A program made the translations under genes and the position numbers. From the NCBI RefSeq assembly GCF_000745425.1, contig NZ_JQJH01000002.1, forward strand, positions 248,001-312,000: a stretch of DNA of 64,000 nucleotides, given 5' to 3'. The notes below the pieces were generated by a model, which saw nothing but the letters and a program-made list of their open reading frames with translations, was not told the origin of the DNA and did no database searches. Shown piece after piece: positions 54,946 through 63,109 of this stretch (position 1 is its first letter; every line of letters starts with the position of its first letter). The DNA is from Beijerinckia mobilis. GTDB lineage: Bacteria; Pseudomonadota; Alphaproteobacteria; Rhizobiales; Beijerinckiaceae.

Positions 54946-55989
54946 TCATCGCATGTTGACCGTATAGATGCGCACGCTCTGATCGGCGCCGTCGCGAATC
55001 TTCACTTCATAGCCGTGGCTGCTGAAGCCGAAGACTTCCTCGACAATGACGGCGGCGGCATCCTGCGCGAGTGCGAAGACGGCGGTCTGCAGGGGTTGCG
55101 GCAGGCTGGAAAGGGGAATCGAACGTTCGAAGGCGGCGTCATAAATGTGATTGATCGCTACGGAATAGGCGTGGTTCGGCGAAGAAACGCTGAATTCGGG
55201 CCGGCCGTTGTCGTTCTCATGCGCGAAACGGATGCCCTTTTCGAAAGCCAATTGATTGCTGGAGCCCAAAACCATGGCGACGCCCGCAAGGCACATCGCG
55301 CCATAGCCGAGGCGGCGAAAGAAAGACTCGCTGATGAAAGGCAAGAGATGCCGCATGATATGCGAGGCAAGCAATGCGGCCAGCGCAACGAGCAGGCCAG
55401 CGCAGAGAGCCTCTTTCGTCAACAGGCCGAAGCCGAGATAAAGCGCGAGCTTCATCGCATGGAGCAGCACTTCATTGGCGGCGCGGGTCGCGACAATTTC
55501 CTCCTTGCGCAATCCCGCATGTAGATAGAAACCATTGAAAACGAGCCCTACAGCGCCGGTAAAGCCCGAGATAAACCCTGCAAGGGCGCCGATCAGGGCA
55601 AGCATTGCGCGTGAGGGGGGATGCTGCACCTCAGGTCCGCTTGCCGGCGGACGCAGCAAAAAGAGAATGTTGGAAACGAGGAAGAAGCCGAGCAGCAGTT
55701 CGAGATAGACCGGCGAAATACGGGTGAGGAGCCAGGTGCCGGGGATTGCGCAGAGGAGCGCCGGAGGCACGAAGGATCGTGCGAAATCCCAGCGGATCGC
55801 CTGACGGAAGAGGATGAGGCGCGAGACCGAGTTCGTCATCGTGCCGAGGGAGAGTGCCGCCGGAATTTGCGTCGCGGGGAGGACGAGGCCGAGCAGCGGC
55901 AGCAGGACCAGGCCAGCGCCACCGCCGGCGACGGTGCTGATGCAGAAAGCGATCAGCGCGACGGCAAAGAGGAGAATATAAACACTCAA
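54946..55989 (-). CDS. TauE/SafE-family exporter with C-terminal extra domain
   Basis: This 347-residue protein begins with an eight-segment TauE/SafE permease (about 1-245), the family that moves sulfite, sulfoacetate or other small organic anions. It has the AGGGAGLVLLPLL and GFTGAVGLVFNGF half-repeat motifs. About 100 soluble residues follow; they end in VIVEEVFGFSSHGYEVKIRDGADQSVRIYTVN and look like a PepSY-type fold. Such an extension is not part of the usual family. It converges on the transglutaminase gene. A perfect palindrome (TTACAATTTGTAA, 56094-56106) lies 105 bp upstream of the start. Confidence 0.8.
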   Translation of the reverse strand: MSVYILLFAVALIAFCISTVAGGGAGLVLLPLLGLVLPATQIPAALSLGTMTNSVSRLILFRQAIRWDFARSFVPPALLCAIPGTWLLTRISPVYLELLLGFFLVSNILFLLRPPASGPEVQHPPSRAMLALIGALAGFISGFTGAVGLVFNGFYLHAGLRKEEIVATRAANEVLLHAMKLALYLGFGLLTKEALCAGLLVALAALLASHIMRHLLPFISESFFRRLGYGAMCLAGVAMVLGSSNQLAFEKGIRFAHENDNGRPEFSVSSPNHAYSVAINHIYDAAFERSIPLSSLPQPLQTAVFALAQDAAAVIVEEVFGFSSHGYEVKIRDGADQSVRIYTVNMR

Positions 55990-56335
55990 GGGAGGACGCT
56001 CCGTCCGGGTGTCTGCACTGGCCTGCCGTGACGCGGAAAAATTTTCTCGCTCAGCTTAGCCGAAAAAGCAGAATGTCCCTAGCACCCCGTCCATTACAAT
56101 TTGTAAAGTTATTACCTCGGACTGAAAGAAGATATGCTTTTTACGGAGAGGTTTGATGCGTTTACAAATAATAGTGAACGCTGCTCTCAAGCCGGATTGA
56201 TTAAGTCTGCTTGAATGAGCGCTCTTTTCTTGCCGAGCTCTCGCTTGATAGCATTGCTGCGTGTACGACCGTCCTGTGCCGTCTCTTCTTTCAGATTCTG
56301 AAAGTGCTTAATTCCATTTTGAAATGGCTTGAACC
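55990..56335. other. Intergenic region upstream of the TauE/SafE gene
   Basis: No gene is seen. It holds the TTACAATTTGTAA palindrome (56094-56106), a possible operator for the minus-strand exporter gene, and a CCATTT/AAATGG hairpin downstream of the crotonase gene. Confidence 0.4.
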
Positions 56336-57151
56336 TCAGCTCCGGGGATCCTTGAAATCGGCCTTGCGCTTCTCGTTCCAAGCACGCATGCCCTCAGTGA
56401 ATTCCTCGCCCCGGAAGCTTGCGGCGAAAGCCGCATCCACTTCGTCACGGCAGTCTTCGCCGCGCGCGATCCGGTCGAGGCTCCGTTTCATGCCTTGCAC
56501 GGCGCTTGGCGCATTGTCTTCCAGGGCGGTGGCGAAAGCATTGAGCCTGGCGCCGAAGGTTTCCGGCGTCGCGATTTCGTCGAGAAAGCCGATGCGCAGC
56601 AGTTCCGCAGTTTCCATCGGCTGCGCGGTCAAAAACAGGCGTTTGGCGGCGGAGAGCCCGAGCTTTGCAATATAGCGGCGCTGGCCCGAATAATAGAAAT
56701 GGATGCCGAGTTTCGCGGCGGGCATGATCAGCTTCATGCCGTCCATGCCGATGCGGAAATCGCAGGCAAGCGCGAGATCGGTGGCGCCGCCATAGACCGA
56801 ACCGTTGAGCGCGCAGATAGTCGGAATGCGGATTTTCTCGACGCGGTCGCATAATTGGCTGAACAGCAATTCGCCGCGTTTCTCTTGGGCGCCGCTTTCC
56901 CGCCCGCCGTCATCCGCCGGCTTGGCCATGGCCTGCATGTCGTAGCCGGACGAAAAGGTACGCCCGGTGCCGGTCAGGATTAGCACGCGGATCGAACGAT
57001 CGGTTTCGATCGTGTCGAAAAGTTTCGGCAGAAAGACCACGTCATCGCGCTCAAGCCGGTTGTGAAAGGCGGGGCGGTTGAGACGCAGAATCGCTCGCGC
57101 GCCTTCCTTGACGAGGATCGGCACGGAGCCCGAAAGGTCTGGCGTGGTCAT
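56336..57151 (-). CDS. Crotonase-family protein (enoyl-CoA hydratase-like)
   Basis: This 271-residue protein of the enoyl-CoA hydratase/isomerase superfamily has the oxyanion-hole segments GTGRTFSSGYDMQAM and NGSVYGGATDLALACDFRIG. The two catalytic glutamates of true hydratases appear changed: the first position is Asp (GGATDLA) and the second is Ala (MPAAKLG). Hydratase activity is therefore doubtful; isomerase, hydrolase or another crotonase reaction is possible. It follows atoA by 12 bp on the minus strand, so it belongs to the same operon as the acetoacetate CoA-transferase. Confidence 0.83.
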   Translation of the reverse strand: MTTPDLSGSVPILVKEGARAILRLNRPAFHNRLERDDVVFLPKLFDTIETDRSIRVLILTGTGRTFSSGYDMQAMAKPADDGGRESGAQEKRGELLFSQLCDRVEKIRIPTICALNGSVYGGATDLALACDFRIGMDGMKLIMPAAKLGIHFYYSGQRRYIAKLGLSAAKRLFLTAQPMETAELLRIGFLDEIATPETFGARLNAFATALEDNAPSAVQGMKRSLDRIARGEDCRDEVDAAFAASFRGEEFTEGMRAWNEKRKADFKDPRS

Positions 57152-57163
57152 TTCACTCGCCCG

Positions 57164-57820
57164 TTACTTGGCCGCGATCGGCATTTCGGTCACGACATCG
57201 GGGATGATCAGCCTGGCGGAGGTCTTATCGATAATATCCTCGACGCTGATGCCCGGCGCATATTCGCGCAGTACGAGGCCTTCTTCCGTCGGTTCGATGA
57301 CGGCGAGATCGGTGACGATCAGGTCGATCCGCCGGTCCGCAGTGAGCGGCAGCGTGCATTTCGGCACGATTTTCGGCTGGCCCTTCGCAATATGCTGCAT
57401 GGCGACGATGATGCGTTTGGCATTGGCCACGAGATCCATCGCGCCACCCATGCCGGGCACGATCTTGCCGGGCACCATCCAATTGGCGAGGCGGCCAGTC
57501 TCGTCGACTTCGAGGCCTCCGAGGACGCAGGTATCGACATGCCGGCGGATGAGGCCGAAGGACAAGGCGCTGTCGAGCGACATGGCGCCGGGGACCGCGG
57601 TGACGCAATTGCCGCCGGCATCGGTGAGATAGGGGTTTTCAGCGCCGGCAGGCGGACGCCCGCCCATACCGATGATGCCGTTTTCCGACTGGAACAAAAC
57701 GCCGTCCTCGTGCTTGACGTAATGCGCGACGCCGGTCGGCAGGCCGATGCCGAGATTGACAAGCGTATGCGGCCGCAATTCCCGGGCGGTGCGGCGTTGA
57801 ATGATTTCCTGATATTCCAT
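57164..57820 (-). CDS. atoA: Acetoacetate/short-chain acid CoA-transferase subunit beta
   Basis: This is the beta subunit of a class I CoA-transferase, 218 residues. The catalytic glutamate is in QSENGIIGMG (about 44-53), which forms the thioester intermediate. LANWMVPGKIVPGMGGAMDLV is a hallmark near 111-131. It acts with the alpha subunit encoded 30 bp upstream to move CoA between acetoacetate and acetate, succinate or butyrate. Length and sequence resemble E. coli AtoA. The neighbouring fatty-acid genes fit ketone-body or short-chain fatty-acid use. Confidence 0.92.
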   Translation of the reverse strand: MEYQEIIQRRTARELRPHTLVNLGIGLPTGVAHYVKHEDGVLFQSENGIIGMGGRPPAGAENPYLTDAGGNCVTAVPGAMSLDSALSFGLIRRHVDTCVLGGLEVDETGRLANWMVPGKIVPGMGGAMDLVANAKRIIVAMQHIAKGQPKIVPKCTLPLTADRRIDLIVTDLAVIEPTEEGLVLREYAPGISVEDIIDKTSARLIIPDVVTEMPIAAK

Positions 57821-57850
57821 GATTCTTCCGCTCCCTCGGATCCTGTCGGC

Positions 57851-58525
57851 TCAGTTCGGCTTGATCGGCCGGTTGCCCTGCGCCGGCACGAGGATATCGA
57901 CGACGACACCGGGTGTTCTGACGAGGTCTGGTGAGATCGTGCCGACCGGCATGAATTCGAGCGCCTCGCATATGACCTGATCGGCGGCGAGCGCCATCAG
58001 CGGATTGAAATTCTGCGCGGTCAGTTGATAGGTGAGATTGCCCGTATAATCGGCCTGGGCGGCATGGATGAGCGCGAAATCGGCCTTGAGCGGCGGCATG
58101 TAAATCCAGTCTTCACCGTTCAGATGCACGGTTTCGCCGGCTTTGGCGGCGACCGTGCCGAGACCGGTCTTGGTGAGGACTCCGCCAAGACCATAGCCCG
58201 CGGCGCGGATCTGTTCGGCCAGCGTGCCCTGTGGCACGAGATCGACTTTGATCGTGCCGTCGATCATGCCTTTTTGCGTTTCCGGATTCAGGCCGATGTG
58301 AGATGTAATGACATGGGAGACGCAGCCCTCCCGGATGAGGCGGCCGATGCCCTGATTGACGCGATCATTGTCATTGGAAATGATCGTCAGGTTCTTCTTG
58401 CCCGCAGTAACCAGCGCCTCGATCAATGTATAGGGTGTGCCGCATCCCATGAAGCCGCCAATCATCAGGCTGGCGCCATCCGGAATTTGAGCAACGGCTT
58501 CCGCCGGTGTAATGGGGTTTTTCAT
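57851..58525 (-). CDS. atoD: Acetoacetate/short-chain acid CoA-transferase subunit alpha
   Basis: This is the alpha subunit of the class I CoA-transferase, 224 residues, resembling AtoD. Features are the GGFMGCGTP loop (about 23-31), SHIGLNPETQ, and VPQGTLAEQIRAAGYGLGG near 96-114. It pairs with AtoA. It is the first gene of the three-gene set atoD-atoA-crotonase. Confidence 0.92.
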   Translation of the reverse strand: MKNPITPAEAVAQIPDGASLMIGGFMGCGTPYTLIEALVTAGKKNLTIISNDNDRVNQGIGRLIREGCVSHVITSHIGLNPETQKGMIDGTIKVDLVPQGTLAEQIRAAGYGLGGVLTKTGLGTVAAKAGETVHLNGEDWIYMPPLKADFALIHAAQADYTGNLTYQLTAQNFNPLMALAADQVICEALEFMPVGTISPDLVRTPGVVVDILVPAQGNRPIKPN

Positions 58526-58978
58526 CGCCTCAGCCGTTCTGTCTATCCGTTTAACCGGTCGCTAAAGGAATGCGTATCTGGCCGGGGATCAGGGAGTCCT
58601 GGTCCGCCGCTTGGTGCGTATCCATTCGCGCTGGTTGAACCGCGAGAATGCGCCGGGATAAACATCCCGGCGGGGTTTGTATCCGGCATCTACGAGGCGG
58701 TTTCAAAAAACGCAGCCCATTTCCGGTCCGCCTCGCCGAAAATCCTCACCAAAACTTGATAGGTGTCTTTTATGTCGGTTGTATCCGAAATCGATAGGGG
58801 CGCTTCCGAAAAGTGATCTGTCTTTAGAAAGACATGCGCATTCTGCACATGATCGCACCCTTCGCGTCCGCGACAGTGCGACGGCATGCCGCAAGGGCGC
58901 GGGACAACCAGCGCCAATGGAAGGCAGCATGCAATCTTGTTATCAGGTGAGAATGACGCCCGGCGGTGCGGGCCGATC
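58526..58978. other. Intergenic region between etfA and atoD
   Basis: No gene is seen. It has a small perfect hairpin (GCCGGGAT-AAAC-ATCCCGGC, 58652-58671) and a GTCTTT/AAAGAC inverted repeat near 58829-58842. It should include the promoter of the atoD operon on the minus strand. Confidence 0.4.
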
Positions 58979-59914
58979 TCAGCCGAGCGCTTTATCAAGT
59001 TCAGGAATGATCGTGAAGAGATCGCCGATCAGCGAATAATCGGCGATCTGCACGATCGGTGCGTCCTCATCCTTGTTGATGGCGACGATGACTTTTGAAT
59101 CCTTCATACCGGCAAGATGCTGGATCGCACCGGAGAGACCGATCGCAATATAGAGCTCGGGCGCCACGATCTTGCCGGTCTGGCCGACCTGGAAATCGTT
59201 TGGTGCATAGCCGGCATCCACCGCCGCGCGCGAGGCGCCGACGGCGGCATGCAGCTTGTCGGCGAGGGGCAGCAGTACTTCGTTGAATTTCTCCGAGGAG
59301 CCGAGTGCCCGCCCGCCTGAAACCACGATGCGTGCGGCAGTCAGTTCCGGCCGGTCGCTCTTCGACAGGCTTTCGCTGACGAAAGCCGAACCGCTTTCGG
59401 CGGGAGTGACTGCGACCGTCTCGATCGGTGCTGCGGCCGTGCCCTCTTTGGCAGCAGGAAAGGCCGCGCCGCGCACGGTGATGACTTTCTTCGTATCCGT
59501 GCTTTCGACCGTCTCTATGGCATTGCCGGCATAGATTGGCCGTTCGAACGTATTCGGCGCAACGACCTTGATGATGTCGGAGATCTGCATGACATCGAGA
59601 AGAGCGGCGGCGCGCGGCAGAATATTCTTGCCGGAGGAGGTCGCCGGCGCGACGATCGCGTCATAATCCTTGGCGAGCGCGACGACGAGCGCGGCGGCAG
59701 GTTCGGCACGCTGATGATCGAGCGAAGGATCGTCGGCGAGGAGCACCTTGGCGACGCCTTCGAGTTTGGCTGCGGCCTCGGCTGCCGGTTTGGCGTTCGA
59801 TCCGGCGATCAGTACATGCACATCGGCGCCGAGTTCGCGCGCGGCCGAGAGCGCGCGGGCGGTGGCGCTGCCGAGCGTTGCATTGTCATGGTCGGCGAGC
59901 AGGAGAGTTGTCAT
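58979..59914 (-). CDS. etfA: Electron transfer flavoprotein subunit alpha
   Basis: EtfA carries the FAD of the electron transfer flavoprotein, which takes electrons from acyl-CoA dehydrogenases to the respiratory chain through ETF-ubiquinone oxidoreductase. The 311-residue protein has the C-terminal FAD signature [19 protein letters not shown] near 260-278 and [13 protein letters not shown] near 201-213. It follows etfB by 97 bp on the minus strand. The oxidoreductase gene is not in the window. Confidence 0.94.
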   Translation of the reverse strand: MTTLLLADHDNATLGSATARALSAARELGADVHVLIAGSNAKPAAEAAAKLEGVAKVLLADDPSLDHQRAEPAAALVVALAKDYDAIVAPATSSGKNILPRAAALLDVMQISDIIKVVAPNTFERPIYAGNAIETVESTDTKKVITVRGAAFPAAKEGTAAAPIETVAVTPAESGSAFVSESLSKSDRPELTAARIVVSGGRALGSSEKFNEVLLPLADKLHAAVGASRAAVDAGYAPNDFQVGQTGKIVAPELYIAIGLSGAIQHLAGMKDSKVIVAINKDEDAPIVQIADYSLIGDLFTIIPELDKALG

Positions 59915-60011
59915 TGATAACCTCTGATAATCTCAAAAGTCGCGCGTTCCGTCATCGATGCGTGGCGCGTCTTCGTTGCAATGTCTGCGCAGGGCTTCGC
60001 GTGAAGACGCG

Positions 60012-60761
60012 TCACAATACGCCGGCGGCTTTGAGATCCTTCACCAGTTCCTCGGCGGAGGCGACCTTGATGCCGGGCTTGCGCGCCGGTGGCTCGCTGA
60101 CCTTCAACACCTTGAGGCGTGGCGTGATGTCGATGCCGAAATCCTCCGGCTTCTTGACGTCGATCGCCTTCTTTTTCGCCTTCATAATATTGGGCAGGGT
60201 CGGATAGCGCGGATTGTTGAGACGCAGATCCGTGGTGACGATTGCCGGCAAAGTGAGCGCCAGGGTTTCGAGACCGCCATCGACCTCGCGCGTGACCGTC
60301 GCTCTATCGCCATCGACTTCCAGCTTGGAAGCGAAGGTCGCCTGCGGCCAGCCGAGAAGCCCCGCGAGCATCTGGCCGGTCTGGTTGGAATCGTCATCGA
60401 TCGCCTGCTTGCCGAGAATGACGAGGCCGGGCTGCTCGGCGGCGATGATTGCTTGCAGGACCTTGGCGACGGCGAGAGGCTCGACCCGTTCTTCGGTCTC
60501 GACGAAGAGGCCGCGATCGGCGCCGAGCGCATAGGCCGACCGGATGATTTCCTGCGCCTTGGCGGGACCGATCGAGACGACGACGATCTCACTCGCCTTG
60601 CCCTTTTCCTTCAGCCGTATCGCTTCCTCGACCGCGATTTCGCAGAACGGATTGATGGACAATTTGACATTGGCCAGGTCGACGCCGGTGCCGTCGGCCT
60701 TCACGCGCGGGCGGACGTTGGCGTCGATCACCTGTTTGATCGGGACTAGGACTTTCATCAT
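60012..60761 (-). CDS. etfB: Electron transfer flavoprotein subunit beta
   Basis: EtfB binds AMP and forms the heterodimer with EtfA. The 249-residue protein has [12 protein letters not shown] at the N-terminus, [18 protein letters not shown] near 34-51 and the signature [23 protein letters not shown] near 124-146. The start lies at the first of two adjacent ATG codons. Upstream is a repeat-rich region separating it from the acyl-CoA dehydrogenase gene. Confidence 0.94.
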   Translation of the reverse strand: MMKVLVPIKQVIDANVRPRVKADGTGVDLANVKLSINPFCEIAVEEAIRLKEKGKASEIVVVSIGPAKAQEIIRSAYALGADRGLFVETEERVEPLAVAKVLQAIIAAEQPGLVILGKQAIDDDSNQTGQMLAGLLGWPQATFASKLEVDGDRATVTREVDGGLETLALTLPAIVTTDLRLNNPRYPTLPNIMKAKKKAIDVKKPEDFGIDITPRLKVLKVSEPPARKPGIKVASAEELVKDLKAAGVL

Positions 60762-60844
60762 CTCATCTCGGGTTCGGTCCCTACTGGTGTTTTCCCGAAG
60801 GAAGCACCCAGGGAAAACACAGCGGGCGGGCTAGGCGGTTCTTA

Positions 60845-60985
60845 TACCAAGTCTCAATGAGATTGACTCCTTGAGAATGAAACTCGGAGAATGAAACTCG
60901 AAGACTTGGTCCCCGCGACCGCGGGGTGGCGGTTTCCCGCCGGACCTCCCTGATCCCAAATGGTTGGGATCAGGGAGACGTGGTA
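60845..60985. repeat. Composite repeat between etfB and the acyl-CoA dehydrogenase gene
   Basis: Several elements are nested. ACCAAGTCT is matched by AGACTTGGT about 45 bp later. GAGAATGAAACTCG occurs twice in perfect tandem (60873-60886, 60887-60900). A perfect 14-bp hairpin built on CTCCCTGATCCCAA with an ATGG loop lies at 60946-60977, only 9 bp from the acyl-CoA dehydrogenase stop. The hairpin may end that transcript. GTCTCAATGAGA is shared with the repeat cluster near 32.12 kb. Confidence 0.75.
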
Positions 60986-62755
60986 TTAAAAGGCGTCGGA
61001 TTCGAGCGCCATCAGCGGTTTCGACCCGGCCTCGATCTGTTCGGCGAGGGAGGCCGTCTGCGGCAGGATGCGGCTTGTGAAAAATTCCGCAAGGGCCAGC
61101 TTGCGTTTGTCGCGCGAGTTCGCCGCCTCTCCCTTGGCGATGGTGGTGAGCGCCATGCGCAGCCAGAGCCAGCCGAAAGTGACGAGCGCGAAGAAGCGGA
61201 GATAGTCGTTCGCCGCGCCATTCTGGTCCGTGGCATTGGCGAAATCGCCCGCTTGCAGTTTCTTGGTCGTTGCCTGCAACTGTTCGAAGGCGGTCTTGAG
61301 TCGTTGGGCGATCGCGGCGGTGGCCGGCTGGCCGGCTGCCTGTGCGAGGGTCTCGCTGATGAACGCAAAGAAAGTGCCGACCGGTGCACCCGCGTCGAGC
61401 GTGAGCTTGCGCAGGACGAGATCCTGCGCCTGAATACCATTAGTGCCCTCGTAGATCATGGCGATGCGGGCGTCGCGCACGAATTGTTCCTGGCCCCATT
61501 CACGAATATAGCCATGGCCGCCGAGAACCTGCTGGCCGAGCACCGTGGTTTCGAAGCCGAAATCGGTGAAAGCCGCCTTGATGACCGGCGTGAGCAGAGC
61601 GATGAGGCCCGTGGCCGTCTTGCGCACCTCCGCGTCGGGATGGGTCTTTTCCTTGTCCATTTCGAGGGCGGTGAAGACGGTGAGCGCGCGCGCGGCCTCG
61701 ATGAAGCTCAGCATGGTGAGGAGCATCTTGCGGACGTCGGGATGTTCGATGATCGTGCAAGTCTCCTTGCCGCCGGGCACGCGGCCCTGCTTGCGCTCCT
61801 TGGCATAGGCCGAGGCGGTCTGATAGGAGGCCTCGCCGAGGCCGAGACCCTGGACGCCGACGAACAGGCGTTCGGCATTCATCATGGTGAACATGGCATT
61901 GAGCCCGCGATTGGGCTCGCCGATCAGCCAGCCCTGGGCATCGTCATAATTCATCACGCAGGTCGCATGGCCATGAATGCCCATCTTGTGTTCGAGCGAG
62001 CCGACATTGACATTGTTGCGGGCCCCGAGCGTGCCATCCTCGTTGACGAGGAATTTGGGGCTGAGAAACAGGCTGATGCCGCGCGAGCCGGGAGGCGCGT
62101 CGGGCAGGCGGGCGAGCACCAGATGGATGACGTTTTCGGTCAGGTCCTGATCGCCGGAGGAGATGAAGATCTTGGAGCCGGAAATCGTATAGGAGCCGTC
62201 ACCGCGCGGCTTCGCCGATGTCTTGAGAAGACCGAGATCGGAACCGGCCTGCGCCTCGGTGAGCGCCATGGCGCCGGACCAGGTGCCCTCGATCATTTTG
62301 GGCAGATATTTGCTCTTGATATCGGCGGGCGCATGGGCCTCGATCGTTTCCACCGCGCCGCGGGTGAGGCCGGCGACGAGGCCGAAGGAGAGGTTCGACC
62401 CCGACAGCATTTCATCGACGAGAATCTGGATGGTGCGCGGCAGGCCCTGGCCGCCATATTCGGGTTCGAGAGAGAGAGCCGGCCAGCCGCCTTCGACGAA
62501 AGCTTTATAGGCTTCCTTGAACCCCTTGGGCAGAGTGACGACGCCGTTTTCGAGGCGGCAACCCTCGATGTCGCCGCTGAGATTGATCGGCCGCAGCACA
62601 TTGGAACAGAGCCTGCCGGCCTCCTCGAGCACGGTGCGGGCGAGGTCGACATTGACTTCGCTGTAGGGCGGCAATTCGGCAAAGACGCCATCCGCCTTGA
62701 AGATCTCCTCGAGGAGATAGACCATGTCATCGACGGGGGCATGATAATCGGGCAT
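60986..62755 (-). CDS. Acyl-CoA dehydrogenase (AcdA/FadE-like)
   Basis: This flavoprotein catalyses the first oxidation of acyl-CoA in beta-oxidation and passes electrons to ETF, 589 residues. It has the TEAQAGSDLG substrate-binding loop, the FAD segment YTISGSKIFISSGD, a catalytic Glu in MIYEGTNGIQAQDL near 420-435, and the extra C-terminal domain of large AcdA-type dehydrogenases. The ATG at 62755 has an AGGAGAG ribosome binding site; a longer frame is rejected. Two adjacent palindromes about 220 bp upstream may be its operator. Confidence 0.92.
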   Translation of the reverse strand: MPDYHAPVDDMVYLLEEIFKADGVFAELPPYSEVNVDLARTVLEEAGRLCSNVLRPINLSGDIEGCRLENGVVTLPKGFKEAYKAFVEGGWPALSLEPEYGGQGLPRTIQILVDEMLSGSNLSFGLVAGLTRGAVETIEAHAPADIKSKYLPKMIEGTWSGAMALTEAQAGSDLGLLKTSAKPRGDGSYTISGSKIFISSGDQDLTENVIHLVLARLPDAPPGSRGISLFLSPKFLVNEDGTLGARNNVNVGSLEHKMGIHGHATCVMNYDDAQGWLIGEPNRGLNAMFTMMNAERLFVGVQGLGLGEASYQTASAYAKERKQGRVPGGKETCTIIEHPDVRKMLLTMLSFIEAARALTVFTALEMDKEKTHPDAEVRKTATGLIALLTPVIKAAFTDFGFETTVLGQQVLGGHGYIREWGQEQFVRDARIAMIYEGTNGIQAQDLVLRKLTLDAGAPVGTFFAFISETLAQAAGQPATAAIAQRLKTAFEQLQATTKKLQAGDFANATDQNGAANDYLRFFALVTFGWLWLRMALTTIAKGEAANSRDKRKLALAEFFTSRILPQTASLAEQIEAGSKPLMALESDAF

Positions 62756-63109
62756 TTGTCTCTCCTGGCTGCACGATCTGTTCAGGCGGTGGGAACAGGC
62801 TGCGGCACCGCGCGGCGTGGCGGCCAGAGGACAACCGCCAGCGTTCGGTGCCGGCATGGCCGGTCCGGGGCGGATGCGTCTCCGCATCCGGTTTCAGAAT
62901 GCGCCAGGATATTTGCGTCCGGCGCATGCTTTTTGTGGCGAAGCGCTTCGAAAAAACATCCGGGAGCGCTCGAAACAAACGTTTGTTCCAAATTTGGAAA
63001 CACGCAGCAGGCGCGCGCGAAGCCAAAATGCTCCTGCGAAACTGCGATCGGGAAAGGCGCCGGGATTTCGCCCTTGCGCCGTTCCGTTCCGGACGATTCT
63101 TGGCCGGCC
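62756..63109. other. Intergenic region upstream of the acyl-CoA dehydrogenase
   Basis: No gene is seen. It holds two overlapping palindromes at 62974-62999, which mark the likely regulatory region. Confidence 0.45.
62974..62999. promoter_or_regulatory. Two abutting palindromes, candidate operator for fatty-acid genes
   Basis: Two perfect 14-bp palindromes, AACAAACGTTTGTT (62974-62987) and TTCCAAATTTGGAA (62986-62999), share two bases. The first contains CAAAC/GTTTG half sites like those of PsrA-type TetR repressors of fatty-acid genes. The site is 219 bp upstream of the acyl-CoA dehydrogenase start. Regulator identity is inference. Confidence 0.5.
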
